DNA of 64,000 bases from Pseudomonas kielensis (GTDB lineage: Bacteria > Pseudomonadota > Gammaproteobacteria > Pseudomonadales > Pseudomonadaceae): positions 1-64,000 of the forward strand of contig NZ_JACMYG010000023.1 of NCBI RefSeq assembly GCF_014236655.1. Reading direction: 5' to 3'. Position numbers and translations under genes: made by a program. Below, in pieces: positions 1-8,443 of the stretch; position 1 is the stretch's first letter; the number at the start of each line of letters is the position of its first letter. Under the pieces are notes generated by a model. The model saw only the letters and a list, made by a program, of their open reading frames with translations, had not been told where the DNA came from and searched no databases.

Positions 1-1
1 G

Positions 2-1021
2 GTCGATATCGAGCCGGACCGGGTGTACATCTTCACCCCCGACGGCCATGCCATCGACCTGCCCAAGGGCGCGACGCCGCTGGATTTTGCCTATCGCGTG
101 CACACCGAGATCGGCCACAACTGCCGTGGCGCAAAGATCAACGGGCGCATCGTACCGCTCAACTACAGCCTGCAGACCGGTGAACAGGTCGAGATCATCA
201 CCAGCAAGCACGGCACCCCGAGCCGCGACTGGCTGAACCCGAACCTGGGCTACATCACCACCTCGCGGGCCCGGGCCAAGATTGTCCACTGGTTCAAGTT
301 GCAGGCCCGCGACCAGAACGTCGCAGCGGGCAGGACCTTGCTCGAGCGCGAGCTCAGTCGCCTTGGCTTGCCCCAGGTGGATTTCGAGAAGCTGGCCGAC
401 AAGGCCAACATGAAAACCGCCGAGGACATGTTCGCAGCCTTGGGCGCGGGCGATCTGCGCCTGGCCCAACTGGTCAACCTGGCGCAGCAACTGGTGGAGC
501 CGGAACGCGGCAACGAACAGTTGGAACTGATCCCGCGCAAGGCCACCGGCTACAAGCCTGGCAAGCGCGGCGACATTCAGATCCAGGGCGTGGGCAACCT
601 GATGACGCAGATGGCCGGCTGCTGCCAGCCATTGCCGGGCGACGCGATCGTCGGTTACATCACCCAGGGCCGCGGTGTCAGCATTCACCGCCAGGACTGT
701 GCTTCGGTGCTGCAACTGGGTGGGCGCGAACCCGAGCGGATCATCCAGGTCAGCTGGGGCCCGGTGCCGGTGCTGACCTATCCGGTGGACATCATCATCC
801 GTGCCTACGACCGATCCGGTCTGCTGCGTGACGTCTCGCAAGTGCTGCTCAACGAGCGGATCAACGTGCTGGCGGTCAACACCCGCTCGAACAAAGAGGA
901 CAACACGGCGTTGATGTCCCTGACCATCGAGATTCCGGGGTTGGACGCTTTGGGGCGGCTGCTGGGGCGGATTTCCCAGTTGCCGAACATCATTGAGACC
1001 CGGCGTAACCGCACCCCGTGA
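2..1021 (+). CDS. relA: GTP pyrophosphokinase RelA, C-terminal part (5' end outside window)
   Basis: This is the last 339 codons of the (p)ppGpp synthetase RelA; the N-terminal hydrolase-like and synthetase domains lie before the window. The open frame runs through the first bases, so any internal start (for example GTG at 23) is an artefact. The visible part begins with a TGS domain (YIFTPDG, then KGATPLDFAYRVH). A linker follows, then the Cys-rich zinc-finger region (GCCQPLPGD, about residue 205), and it ends in an ACT/RRM domain starting near IIIRAYDRSGLLRDV. RelA rather than SpoT is preferred because mazG follows directly, as in other gammaproteobacteria. RelA senses uncharged tRNA on stalled ribosomes and makes the stringent-response alarmone. 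Confidence 0.95.
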   Translation, partial: VDIEPDRVYIFTPDGHAIDLPKGATPLDFAYRVHTEIGHNCRGAKINGRIVPLNYSLQTGEQVEIITSKHGTPSRDWLNPNLGYITTSRARAKIVHWFKLQARDQNVAAGRTLLERELSRLGLPQVDFEKLADKANMKTAEDMFAALGAGDLRLAQLVNLAQQLVEPERGNEQLELIPRKATGYKPGKRGDIQIQGVGNLMTQMAGCCQPLPGDAIVGYITQGRGVSIHRQDCASVLQLGGREPERIIQVSWGPVPVLTYPVDIIIRAYDRSGLLRDVSQVLLNERINVLAVNTRSNKEDNTALMSLTIEIPGLDALGRLLGRISQLPNIIETRRNRTP

Positions 1022-1031
1022 AACGGTGGGC

Positions 1032-1088
1032 GCGAGCCTGCTGGCGATGACGATTTACCAGATACACCGTCATCGCCAGCAGGCTCGC
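1032..1088. repeat. REP-type inverted repeat between relA and mazG
   Basis: Two perfectly complementary 21-base arms (1032-1052 and 1068-1088) are separated by 15 bases. The core GAGCCTGCTGGCGATG matches the REP family common in P. fluorescens-group intergenic DNA. There is no T-run, so it is not a classical terminator. It may stabilise the 3' end of the relA message. Confidence 0.85.
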
Positions 1089-1116
1089 TCCCCCAGGGTC
1101 CAGTAGAGTTTGATCA

Positions 1117-1950
1117 ATGTATTCACTTGAAGACCTGCTCCACCTCATGGCCCGTCTGCGCGACCCGCAGTACGGCTGTCCGTGGGATATCAAGCAAACC
1201 TACGCCAGCATCGTCCCGCACACCCTGGAGGAGGCCTACGAAGTGGCTGACGCCATCGAGCGCGGCGACTTTGATCACTTGCAGGGTGAGTTGGGCGACT
1301 TGCTGTTCCAGGTGGTGTACTACAGCCAGTTGGCCCGGGAGGAGGGGCGTTTCGAATTCGCCGGCGTCATCGACAGCATCACCCGCAAGCTGATTCGCCG
1401 GCATCCCCACGTGTTCCCCACCGGCGAGCTGTACGCGCCGCTGGATGTCCCGCGTCTTGACGAGGAACAGGTCAAGCAGCGCTGGGAGCAGATCAAGGCC
1501 GAAGAACGGGCCGAGCAGTCTCAGGCGCCCGAGCAGTTGTCCTTGCTCGATGATGTGCCCAGTGCTCTGCCGGCATTGTCCCGTTCGGCCAAGTTGCAAA
1601 AACGTGCCGGGCAGGTGGGGTTCGATTGGCCGCACGCGTTGCCCGTGCTCGACAAGGTGCGTGAAGAACTCGATGAAGTGCTTGAGGCCATGGCCGATAA
1701 CGACAAGGCGGCGATCAGTGACGAGATCGGCGACCTGTTGTTTTCCGTGGTCAATCTGGCGCGGCACCTCAAGGTCGACCCGGAAACCGCGCTGCGCGGG
1801 GCCAATGCCAAGTTTGAGCGACGTTTCCGATTTATCGAACAGGCATTGCGCGACACCCACCGACCCATGGAAAATTGCACCCTCGAAGAGTTGGACGCCT
1901 TGTGGGGCGAAGCCAAACGTCAGGAAAAGAATTTGCCCAGCTGCGGTTGA
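1117..1950 (+). CDS. mazG: Nucleoside triphosphate pyrophosphohydrolase MazG
   Basis: This 277-residue protein hydrolyses NTPs and dNTPs to NMP and pyrophosphate in the cytoplasm; in E. coli it is linked to (p)ppGpp control and nucleotide-pool cleansing. Two MazG repeats are visible. The N-terminal one has EEAYEVADAIE and GELGDLLFQVVYYSQLA, and the C-terminal one has REELDEVLEAM and DEIGDLLFSVVNLARHL; these acidic EExxE and ExxD motifs bind magnesium. Length is close to the usual 260-280 residues. The start ATG at 1117 gives the expected N-terminus (MYSLEDLLHLMARLRDP). It sits 95 bases after relA, separated by a REP hairpin, so co-transcription with relA is plausible. Confidence 0.95.
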   Translation: MYSLEDLLHLMARLRDPQYGCPWDIKQTYASIVPHTLEEAYEVADAIERGDFDHLQGELGDLLFQVVYYSQLAREEGRFEFAGVIDSITRKLIRRHPHVFPTGELYAPLDVPRLDEEQVKQRWEQIKAEERAEQSQAPEQLSLLDDVPSALPALSRSAKLQKRAGQVGFDWPHALPVLDKVREELDEVLEAMADNDKAAISDEIGDLLFSVVNLARHLKVDPETALRGANAKFERRFRFIEQALRDTHRPMENCTLEELDALWGEAKRQEKNLPSCG

Positions 1951-1974
1951 GCAGTTGCCTAAGTGAGTAAGCAC

Positions 1975-2517
1975 ATGAGCATTTCCCTTCGCGACCAGTT
2001 GCTCAAAGCAGGGCTGGTCAACCAAAAGCAGGCCAAGCAGGTCGGCAAAGAAAAACAGAAGCAACAACGCCTGGCCCACAAAGGCCAGATCGAGCTCGAC
2101 GACAGCCAGCAGCGCCTGGCGCAGGAAGCCATGGCCGAGAAGGTCAAGCGCGACCAGGAGCTCAACCGCCAGCAGCAGGAGAAGGCCGAGCAGAAGGCCC
2201 GCGCCGCGCAGATCAAGCAACTGATCGAAGTCTCGCGCCTGCCCAAGCTCAACACCGAGGACTACTACAACTTCGTTGACGACAAGAAGGTTAAGCGCCT
2301 GTCGGTCAACACCCTGATGCGCAACAAGCTCAGCAGCGGTTCCCTGGCCATCGTGCACCACGCCGGCGGCTACGAAGTAATCCCGCGTGAGGCGGCACTG
2401 AAGATCCAGGAGCGCGATCCGCAGCGCATCGTGCAGATGAACGTGCAGACCGAAGAGGTCAATGCCGAGGACGATCCATACGCGGCCTATCAGATTCCTG
2501 ATGATCTGATGTGGTAA
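1975..2517 (+). CDS. DUF2058 (YaiL-like) nucleoprotein-associated protein
   Basis: A 180-residue, highly charged protein of the DUF2058/YaiL family. The N-terminus reads MSISLRDQLLKAGLVNQKQ, the family signature, which is why ATG 1975 is preferred over the upstream GTG at 1963. Residues about 15-80 are very rich in Lys, Gln, Glu and Ala and predict a long coiled coil. The C-terminal half (about 90-165) is a compact conserved domain. The family has been described as polynucleotide-associated, but its molecular role is not established. It follows mazG after 24 bases and is closed by a strong terminator, so it is probably the last gene of the mazG transcript. Confidence 0.85.
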   Translation: MSISLRDQLLKAGLVNQKQAKQVGKEKQKQQRLAHKGQIELDDSQQRLAQEAMAEKVKRDQELNRQQQEKAEQKARAAQIKQLIEVSRLPKLNTEDYYNFVDDKKVKRLSVNTLMRNKLSSGSLAIVHHAGGYEVIPREAALKIQERDPQRIVQMNVQTEEVNAEDDPYAAYQIPDDLMW

Positions 2518-2536
2518 TACGTTGACCGCGTCACCC

Positions 2537-2570
2537 ACGACAAACCCCGCTCATGGCGGGGTTTGTCGTT
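2537..2570. terminator. Rho-independent terminator, probably bidirectional
   Basis: A perfect 14-base stem (ACGACAAACCCCGC and its complement) with a 5-base loop, lying between the convergent DUF2058 gene and the small minus-strand gene ending at 2584. Confidence 0.85.
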
Positions 2571-2583
2571 TTCGAGACTGAGA

Positions 2584-2772
2584 TTACGCGCGACGCACTT
2601 CGCGTTGCTGTTCCTGTGTTTCCAGTTCCAGACGATAGCTGTGGGCGTCGCTTTCAGAGTGAAACATCCCCTCCAGCAAGTCTTGTTGATGCACATCCCA
2701 GATGCGGATACCGGCGGCTACGCCTTCGTGGGACATGTGTGAGTCGTCGCGTTCTGTCACTTTAACGGTCAT
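2584..2772 (-). CDS. Small conserved hypothetical protein (62 aa)
   Basis: A 62-residue soluble, charged protein beginning MTVKVTERDDSHMSHEG, with no membrane segment and no recognised motif. It is supported by a GGAG ribosome-binding site just before the ATG at 2772, by its placement between a terminator and a gene-free promoter region, and by ordinary codon use. I recall similar short proteins in other Pseudomonas genomes, but the function is unknown. Confidence 0.6.
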   Translation of the reverse strand: MTVKVTERDDSHMSHEGVAAGIRIWDVHQQDLLEGMFHSESDAHSYRLELETQEQQREVRRA

Positions 2773-3030
2773 CGGCTAGCTCCAATCCTGATTGATCTGC
2801 AGCAAGGCGTGTGCAGGCCTTTGTTATAGGGTTTGATAGCTTGCTAAGTAAATCGGCAGAATCGGTAACGGTCTGTTGCAGGAATTGAGAAAATCCTGCA
2901 GCCCGTGCAGGGCGTGACATTCAGTCGCAGGCGGGAAAGTTTCATGACAGAAGTTTCATGAGCGAAGTGTCGCCTGGCACAGAGATCCCATGCTGTCAGG
3001 CACGGGGTTTTTCTTTATGGGCTTCTTAAC
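2773..3030. other. Intergenic region, no gene seen
   Basis: This AT-richer 258-base gap between divergent genes should hold both promoters. It contains an inverted repeat TGCAGGA...TCCTGCA at about 2876-2899 and two near-identical GTTTCATGA/AGTTTCATGAG direct repeats at about 2939-2961. I see no ORF or RNA gene. Confidence 0.5.
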
Positions 3031-3588
3031 GTGAGCATTGATTTATTAAGGCGCCAAGATAAACTGCGCCTTATGAATATTCTTGAAAGTAAGCACCACG
3101 TCATGCTCAGCGAGCTTGCGCATGCTGCGCCTGAACAAAGGGACAGCGTAAAACTGTGCTTTGAGCTGCTGTCGGCGGCGACCGCCATCAACCGAGCCTG
3201 TGCTGTCAGGCTGGCCCGGCACAGCCTTTCGGAAGGGCGTTTCGTCATCTTGTTGACCCTCAAACAAGCCGGGGGGCGCTTGTCTCCGTTGGAGTTGGCG
3301 ACTCGGTTGTCGATCACCACTGGAACAGTCACCGGACTGCTCGACGGTTTGCAGCGCGATGGTTTTATCAAGCGCAAGCCGGATCCGGTGGACCGCCGCA
3401 AGCTGATCATCCTGCTCACGGCCCCAGGCCGGGAAGTGGTGGATGAGGCGTTTACCGCACACACCGAATGGATCACTGCAATCGTCCAGGGCTTGAGCCA
3501 GGAACTGCGCGACACATTGTCTGAAGCGATTCACGCTATTTCGGCAAGCCAGGCTTTGGCTGCCGAAGGGCAGGCTCAAGGATCGTAA
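3031..3588 (+). CDS. MarR-family transcriptional regulator
   Basis: A winged-helix regulator of 185 residues if the GTG at 3031 is used; ATG 3073 or ATG 3103 are alternatives, and none has a strong ribosome-binding site. The MarR core is clear. It has a helix-rich dimerisation arm, then LSPLELATRLSITTGTVTGLLDGL (recognition helix) and DGFIKRKPDPVDRRKLIILLT (wing with the DRR motif). The next gene, 60 bases downstream, is a peroxiredoxin-like protein, so the regulator may respond to oxidants or electrophiles. The N-terminal 50 residues (several Cys and Ala rich) are longer than in typical 140-residue MarR proteins. Confidence 0.85.
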   Translation: MSIDLLRRQDKLRLMNILESKHHVMLSELAHAAPEQRDSVKLCFELLSAATAINRACAVRLARHSLSEGRFVILLTLKQAGGRLSPLELATRLSITTGTVTGLLDGLQRDGFIKRKPDPVDRRKLIILLTAPGREVVDEAFTAHTEWITAIVQGLSQELRDTLSEAIHAISASQALAAEGQAQGS

Positions 3589-3648
3589 TCGTTCCTGAAG
3601 TCACTCGGTCGATACCCATCTTCCCCGTCAATGCGAAAGGAGCAACAC

Positions 3649-4302
3649 ATGTCACTCAAGGAAAAACTGCGAGCCGCCAAGGCGCAAATGGCGCTACAAC
3701 TGCCAGCCCAGGTCTCACACGTGTTCGCGGCATCGTTGCAGGGGTTGATCGATAAGCAACTGGCTGACAAAGCGCTCACCGTCAATGACAAGGCGCCTTT
3801 GGCGGTGCTCAAGGACAGTGACGGGCAGGCCGTGGATCTGCGCCAGTTGCTGGATGCCGGGCCGTTGGTGCTGGTGTTCTATCGAGGGCTGTGGTGTCCC
3901 TTCTGCAATCTGGCGCTGAACGCCTATCAACAGATTGCAGGTGATCTGGCCGAGCGCGGAGCGACGCTGGTTGCCGTGTCTGCCCAGACGCCGGAGTATT
4001 CCCTGAAGACGCGCGAAGCCTTGGGCATCAAGTACCTGTTGCTGAGCGATCATGAGAATCAGTTGGCCCGCCAATACGGAATCGTATTCACACTGGAAGA
4101 TGAGCTTGCCCAGGTGTACCGATCATTGGGTGCCGACCTGCAGGACTTCAATGGATCCAGCGCGCTCACGCTGCCCATGGCCAGTGCATTTGTCATCACA
4201 CAGGATGGCTTGATCAGCCACGCGTTCATCAACGTCGACTATTCCGAGCGCGTAGAACCGCTGGCGTTGCTGGATGCCGTATCGAGCCACAGTGGTGCGT
4301 AA
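3649..4302 (+). CDS. AhpC/TSA-family peroxiredoxin-like protein
   Basis: A 217-residue thioredoxin-fold protein, predicted to reduce peroxides with a thiol. The active-site region is FYRGLWCPFCNLAL with Cys83 and Cys86 in a WCPFC motif, as in the peroxiredoxin-like subgroup related to AhpC/TSA and AhpE. The start ATG 3649 is chosen because AAAGGAG lies 8 bases before it; an in-frame ATG at 3631 lies upstream of that site. Residues 1-45 are a helical extension before the fold. The 3' end overlaps the start region of the following WYL regulator, pointing to translational coupling. No signal peptide is seen, so it should act in the cytoplasm. Confidence 0.85.
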   Translation: MSLKEKLRAAKAQMALQLPAQVSHVFAASLQGLIDKQLADKALTVNDKAPLAVLKDSDGQAVDLRQLLDAGPLVLVFYRGLWCPFCNLALNAYQQIAGDLAERGATLVAVSAQTPEYSLKTREALGIKYLLLSDHENQLARQYGIVFTLEDELAQVYRSLGADLQDFNGSSALTLPMASAFVITQDGLISHAFINVDYSERVEPLALLDAVSSHSGA

Positions 4303-5008
4303 AGCGGATCGCCTGTTTCAGCTCGTCAATCTGATTCGTGTTCATCAACCCATTTCAGCGGATCGGTTGGCGAGCCGCATTGGCGTATCCGTTCGTTCAA
4401 TCTATCGCTACATCGACGACCTCTCTCTCAGTGGTATTCCAATCTATGGAACCGCTGGCGTCGGTTATGCCCTGGATGCCGACTATGAGATGCCCGCGCT
4501 GACCTTGACCCGGCTTGAGTTGAACGCACTGATGCTGGGCGTGGAAATGCTGACAGCCAGCGCCGATAACGATCTGGGGGCAGCGGCCAGGACGCTCTTG
4601 AGCAAAGTCTCTGCAACTATCGTGCATCACCAGATCGAGCCCGGCCTGGCGAAAGTCAGGGCGCTGGGCGCTGTACCACCTGCAACGCGCCGACATCTCG
4701 CAACCTTGCGCAAGGCCATTGAGGGTACGCAGGCGTTGTCGATGACGTACACCCGACTGGATGGAGTGGTATCTCACCGAGTGGTATTTGCGCTCGGCCT
4801 GTTCTATTGGGGAGGAAAATGGACGGTTGGCTGTTGGTGTTGTGCTCGGGAGGGTTACCGAGATTTTCGGGTTGATCGCATAACGGCTCTTGCCGCTTCC
4901 CAGCAGCCCTTGCCTGACAAGGCTGCCTTTGATTTGCAGGCGTACATGAGGCATCAGGCCAATCAGTGGAAGTTGCTCACGGCAACTGACACGACGCTGT
5001 CAGTATGA
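4274..5008 (+). CDS. YafY-type HTH/WYL-domain transcriptional regulator
   Basis: A regulator of about 237-244 residues. The N-terminal HTH_11 domain is seen in KADRLFQLVNLIRVHQPISADRLA followed by IGVSVRSIYRYIDDLSLSGI. The C-terminal WYL domain (about residues 150-220) contains ALSMTYTRLDG, then FYWGGKWTVGCWC and YRDFRVDRI. WYL domains sense ligands, often nucleotides or metabolites. The true start may be one of the GTG codons at 4292 or 4295, which give the family-like MVRKADRLFQ; all options overlap the end of the peroxiredoxin gene. The pairing of a thiol peroxidase with its own regulator suggests redox or electrophile control, which is inference. Confidence 0.85.
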   Translation: MPYRATVVRKADRLFQLVNLIRVHQPISADRLASRIGVSVRSIYRYIDDLSLSGIPIYGTAGVGYALDADYEMPALTLTRLELNALMLGVEMLTASADNDLGAAARTLLSKVSATIVHHQIEPGLAKVRALGAVPPATRRHLATLRKAIEGTQALSMTYTRLDGVVSHRVVFALGLFYWGGKWTVGCWCCAREGYRDFRVDRITALAASQQPLPDKAAFDLQAYMRHQANQWKLLTATDTTLSV

Positions 5009-5052
5009 GGTGCTGATAATCATGGCTCCCTTACATATAGAAGAGCCTATCG

Positions 5053-5361
5053 ATGCTGCCCTTATCTCATGTGCTAGAGCTGGCGATTTTCAAAGTGAAA
5101 CCGCAGTACGTTGCCCAAGTGCCACGGCTTCGCGCCGCGCTTCGCGAAACATTGAAGAGTTTTCCAGGCTTGATCGAGTACCGTGCCTACTGCCCCATGG
5201 GTGATGATCGGGTCTTCGCGGACCTGGCAACCTGGAGCAGTCTTGAACACGCGCAAAAAGTGGCGCTGGCTTTTAGTGGTGGTGATCCGCGGTTTTGCGA
5301 GTACATGGAGGCCATTGAAGAGCTCTCGTTCATGAGCCACCTGGCTCCGGAGGCGAACTGA
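5053..5361 (+). CDS. ABM-like (dimeric alpha/beta barrel) protein
   Basis: A 102-residue protein starting MLPLSHVLELAIFKVKPQ. The pattern of a beta strand (LELAIFKVK), a helix (VPRLRAALRETLKSFPGLIEYRAYCPM), strands (VFADLATWSSLEHAQKVALAF) and a final helix ending SFMSHL fits the ferredoxin-like fold of antibiotic-biosynthesis-monooxygenase/YgiN-type proteins. Such proteins include small heme or quinone monooxygenases and many without known activity. It follows the WYL regulator after 44 bases in the same direction and may share its transcript. Confidence 0.65.
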   Translation: MLPLSHVLELAIFKVKPQYVAQVPRLRAALRETLKSFPGLIEYRAYCPMGDDRVFADLATWSSLEHAQKVALAFSGGDPRFCEYMEAIEELSFMSHLAPEAN

Positions 5362-5582
5362 CCCTCTAACGTCCTTCGCTGGACTGCTTCCCGGCCGTGA
5401 CCATTGCATGGGCATGGTTGCATCAGTAATGCGATGAGCAAGAACAATCGACTTGGGTTCAAGTAGGAGAGTTCTTGCTTGGGGCTTTTATGGGGAGGGG
5501 CGAGAAATGATGAGGTGGATGGGCGCAGGACAACCCTGCGCGATCCGTGGGGCCCCGTGATTGAGAGGCCATTTTTTGAACG
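5362..5582. other. Intergenic region between convergent genes
   Basis: No coding region or RNA gene is visible in these 221 bases. The convergent gene ends downstream, with its terminator at 5584-5613. Confidence 0.5.
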
Positions 5583-5583
5583 T

Positions 5584-5613
5584 AAAAAAAGCCCCGCTTT
5601 CGCGAGGCTTTTG
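5584..5613 (-). terminator. Terminator of the purM-purN-DUF3108 unit
   Basis: On the minus strand a GC hairpin with AAAGCCTCGCG pairing to CGGGGCTTT (one mismatch) is followed by a run of seven T. It lies 14 bases after the DUF3108 stop codon. Confidence 0.8.
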
Positions 5614-5626
5614 GGTGTTTCCAGGC

Positions 5627-6340
5627 TTAGCTGCCCTTGACCGGTTTGCCGTTGACGGTGCCGTCCAGGAGCATGATGTTGTACTCCTTGCCGTCGGTTT
5701 CGACCTGTTGCAGGCGAACCAGCAGGTAGTCCCAGTCCTTGGCGAACCACATCACGGTGATGCGTTTGCTTTGTGTCGGGTCGCGTACGCGCTCCACCTT
5801 GATCGCGTCGATCTGGCCGGCCTTGGTGTCGACTTTCTCGGAGCCCAGGACGCGGAAGTCGTAGGTATCGACTTCGCCGTCATCGACCACCTGGTAGCTC
5901 ATGCTCTTCTTGCCGGCGGCAACATCGTGCTGCAGGGCGAGCTGGTAGGTGGATTTGTCGACCATGCCGCGGTTGAGCGGGATCTTGACCGGGTCACCGC
6001 GATCGGTGCCGGTGACCATCTTGGTGGTCCAGTCGAAATCCAGGTCAGCCTTCTTGGCCTTGCCCAGGCCGCCACGCTCGAAGTGATACGACTGCGGCAG
6101 CAGGGTGTCCTTGTCGAGTGTCAGGGTGCTTTCTTCGGTCAGGCTGGCAATCATCATGGAGGCCTTGAAGCTGAGCTTCCAGGCGCCATTGGCTTGTTTG
6201 GCCAGGCTGCGTTCGGCGGTGCCGCTCATCGGCAGCTGTTTCCAGTCGGCGGTGTAGCTGGCGGAGAACGGTTGAAGGTCTGCAGCCTGCGCGAGTGGCA
6301 GGGCGAACAGAGCGCAAGCGAAGAGCAGGGCGCGACGCAT
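5627..6340 (-). CDS. DUF3108 periplasmic protein
   Basis: A 237-residue exported protein. A typical signal peptide (MRRALLFACALFALPLAQA, cleavage probably after AQA) precedes a beta-rich DUF3108 domain, with LQPFSASYTADWKQLPMSGTAERSL near the start and RVRDPTQSKRITVMWFAKDWDYL near residue 195. Its biochemical function is unknown. Its ribosome-binding site (GGAGATATT before the ATG) overlaps the purN stop codon, so it is translated from the same message as purM and purN. This purMN-DUF3108 arrangement is familiar from Pseudomonas. Confidence 0.85.
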   Translation of the reverse strand: MRRALLFACALFALPLAQAADLQPFSASYTADWKQLPMSGTAERSLAKQANGAWKLSFKASMMIASLTEESTLTLDKDTLLPQSYHFERGGLGKAKKADLDFDWTTKMVTGTDRGDPVKIPLNRGMVDKSTYQLALQHDVAAGKKSMSYQVVDDGEVDTYDFRVLGSEKVDTKAGQIDAIKVERVRDPTQSKRITVMWFAKDWDYLLVRLQQVETDGKEYNIMLLDGTVNGKPVKGS

Positions 6341-6348
6341 AATATCTC

Positions 6349-6999
6349 CTAGTTACGAATCAAGTGACCGCTGGCCTCGAGCAACTGGCCATCCAGTAAA
6401 GCACCTTCTTCGCCAAGGCTCAGGCGGCCCTCGGCAAACCAGCGAACAGCCATCGGATAAATCTGGTGCTCGCGCACATGTACGCGTTGCGCCAGACTTT
6501 GCGGCGAATCATGCAACTCTACCGGTATTACTGCCTGTACGACCAGTGGGCCGCCGTCGAGTTCCTCGGTAACGAAGTGCACGCTGCATCCGTGTTCAGT
6601 GTCGCCGGCCTCCAGCGCTCGCTGATGAGTATGTAACCCTTTGTATTTGGGTAGCAGCGAAGGGTGGATATTGAGCAGGCGGCCCTGATAGTGGCGCACG
6701 AAATCCGCGCTGAGAATGCGCATGAAACCGGCCAGTACCACCAGCTTGGGTTGGAATGCATCGATCAGTTCGATCAAGGCGGCATCGAAGGCCTCGCGGC
6801 CTTCGAACGCCTTGTGATCCAGGGTGCGGGTGTCGATACCCGCGTCCCTGGCGCGCTGAAGGCCGTAGGCATCGGCGCGGTTCGAGATCACGGCGCGGAT
6901 GCGGACAGGGTTGTCCGCATGCTGTGCGTCGTCGATCAAGGCCTGCAAGTTACTGCCGGTGCCGGACAACAGCACCACCACATCACAGGTCTTGGACAT
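6349..6999 (-). CDS. purN: Phosphoribosylglycinamide formyltransferase PurN
   Basis: The third step of de novo purine synthesis, transferring a formyl group from 10-formyl-tetrahydrofolate to GAR. The 216-residue protein has the N-terminal GAR-binding loop LLSGTGSNLQALID. The catalytic Asn/His are in LLNIHPSLLPKYKG and the catalytic Asp is in FVTEELDGGPLVVQA. The ATG at 6999 overlaps the purM stop codon by one base (TGATG), so translation is coupled; the TTG one codon upstream is less likely. Confidence 0.97.
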   Translation of the reverse strand: MSKTCDVVVLLSGTGSNLQALIDDAQHADNPVRIRAVISNRADAYGLQRARDAGIDTRTLDHKAFEGREAFDAALIELIDAFQPKLVVLAGFMRILSADFVRHYQGRLLNIHPSLLPKYKGLHTHQRALEAGDTEHGCSVHFVTEELDGGPLVVQAVIPVELHDSPQSLAQRVHVREHQIYPMAVRWFAEGRLSLGEEGALLDGQLLEASGHLIRN

Positions 7000-8057
7000 C
7001 AATGAGCCTTGAGGTTCTTCAGTTCAACCTGGGCCGCGCCTTCGGCAGCGGTGGAGATCTGACCGATGACCCAAGGCTGCTCGCCGGCTTCACGCAGCAC
7101 GTTCAGCGCGGTTTCAACGTGCTCTTGAGCGACGCAGATGACCATGCCCACGCCGCAGTTCAGCACGCGGTGCATTTCGTTTTCGTCGACGTTGCCTTGC
7201 TCTTGCAGCCAGTCGAACACGGCAGGACGGGTCCAGCTCGCAACGTCAACCACGGCTTGAGCGCCTTTAGGCAGAACGCGTGGGATGTTGTCCAGCAGGC
7301 CACCACCGGTGATGTGGGCCATGGCTTTTACGGCGCCGGTGTCCTTGATCAGCTTGAGCAGCGGCTTGACGTAGATGCGGGTCGGGGCCATCAGCAGGTC
7401 GGTCAGCGGCTTGCCGTCGAGCTCGATGTTCTCGATATCGGCACCGGAGACTTCGATGATCTTGCGGATCAGCGAGTAGCCGTTGGAGTGCGGGCCGGAC
7501 GAAGGCAGGGCGAGCAGGGCGTCGCCGGCGGCCACTTTCGAGCCGTCGATGATCTCGGCTTTCTCGACCACGCCGACGCAGAAGCCAGCCAGGTCGTAGT
7601 CTTCGCCTTCGTACATGCCAGGCATTTCAGCGGTTTCGCCGCCGACCAGGGAGCAGCCGGACAGTTCGCAGCCAGCGCCGATGCCAGTGACCACCTGGGT
7701 GGCGGTTTCGACGTTGAGCTTGCCGGTGGCGTAGTAGTCCAGGAAGAACAGCGGTTCGGCGCCGCATACCACCAGGTCGTTAACGCACATGGCCACCAGG
7801 TCGATGCCGATGCTGTCGTGCTTGTTCAGGTTCAGTGCCAGGCGCAGTTTGGTGCCAACACCGTCGGTGCCGGAAACCAGTACAGGCTGCTTGTAGCCGG
7901 CCGGGATTTCGCAGAGGGCGCCGAAACCGCCCAGGCCGCCCATGACTTCCGGGCGCGCAGTGCGCTTGGCGACGCTCTTGATGCGTTCGACCAATGCTTC
8001 ACCGGCGTCGATGTCTACACCGGCGTCCTTGTAGCTCAGGGAGGGTTGCTTGCTCAT
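6999..8057 (-). CDS. purM: Phosphoribosylformylglycinamidine cyclo-ligase PurM
   Basis: AIR synthetase, the fifth step of purine synthesis, closing the imidazole ring of FGAM with ATP. The start at 8057 ([17 protein letters not shown]) gives 352 residues, the expected family length; longer upstream reading is non-coding. The glycine-rich stretches [13 protein letters not shown] and [14 protein letters not shown] and the later [16 protein letters not shown] form the ATP-binding groove of the AIRS fold. It is the first gene of the purM-purN-DUF3108 unit, with its promoter in the 8058-8443 gap. Confidence 0.97.
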   Translation of the reverse strand: MSKQPSLSYKDAGVDIDAGEALVERIKSVAKRTARPEVMGGLGGFGALCEIPAGYKQPVLVSGTDGVGTKLRLALNLNKHDSIGIDLVAMCVNDLVVCGAEPLFFLDYYATGKLNVETATQVVTGIGAGCELSGCSLVGGETAEMPGMYEGEDYDLAGFCVGVVEKAEIIDGSKVAAGDALLALPSSGPHSNGYSLIRKIIEVSGADIENIELDGKPLTDLLMAPTRIYVKPLLKLIKDTGAVKAMAHITGGGLLDNIPRVLPKGAQAVVDVASWTRPAVFDWLQEQGNVDENEMHRVLNCGVGMVICVAQEHVETALNVLREAGEQPWVIGQISTAAEGAAQVELKNLKAH

Positions 8058-8443
8058 GATCCAGGCCTTTAGGGGGGATTCAGGGGTAACGACCGAGTCT
8101 GGCGGGAAGGCTGAAAGCGTCCTGGCGGGAGTGCCGCGCAAAACATTTCAGAGCTCCCGGCCATTGCCGGTCTGCGAAGGCGCGCGATTTTATCAGGCTT
8201 GAGGGGCAGCGGCCATCCTCGGGCCGACGGGCAGGGGCATATCGGCAAAAAAAAGCAAAAAATGCCGGCGCTGGTGACCTCGCGCGTCGCTGTATAAGGT
8301 AGAGCCGTTTACCGTCTATGGTTATGACGGAGTCAAAACTTCCAGTGATCGCGTGAATATTTTGCCGGGGCGTGTGGTCACAGTCCTGTTCAAGTTGATT
8401 CATGCGGTGTGTTCCAGCCGCTCTCTGTCGTCGGGAATCTTCC
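8058..8443. other. Divergent promoter region between purM and the DUF2066 gene
   Basis: A 386-base gap with no credible gene. TATAAG at about 8292-8297 could be a -10 element for the plus-strand gene. The segment 8245-8270 holds an A-rich run flanked by GCCGGC/TGCCG. No purine-regulator box that I can name with confidence is visible. Confidence 0.4.

Noticed and set aside
1123-2538. 471-codon minus-strand open frame opposite mazG
   Set aside because: A shadow of mazG and the DUF2058 gene; high-GC codon bias keeps the opposite frame open.
5010-5204. 64-codon ORF overlapping the ABM-like gene
   Set aside because: Out of frame with the better-supported 102-residue protein and without family similarity.
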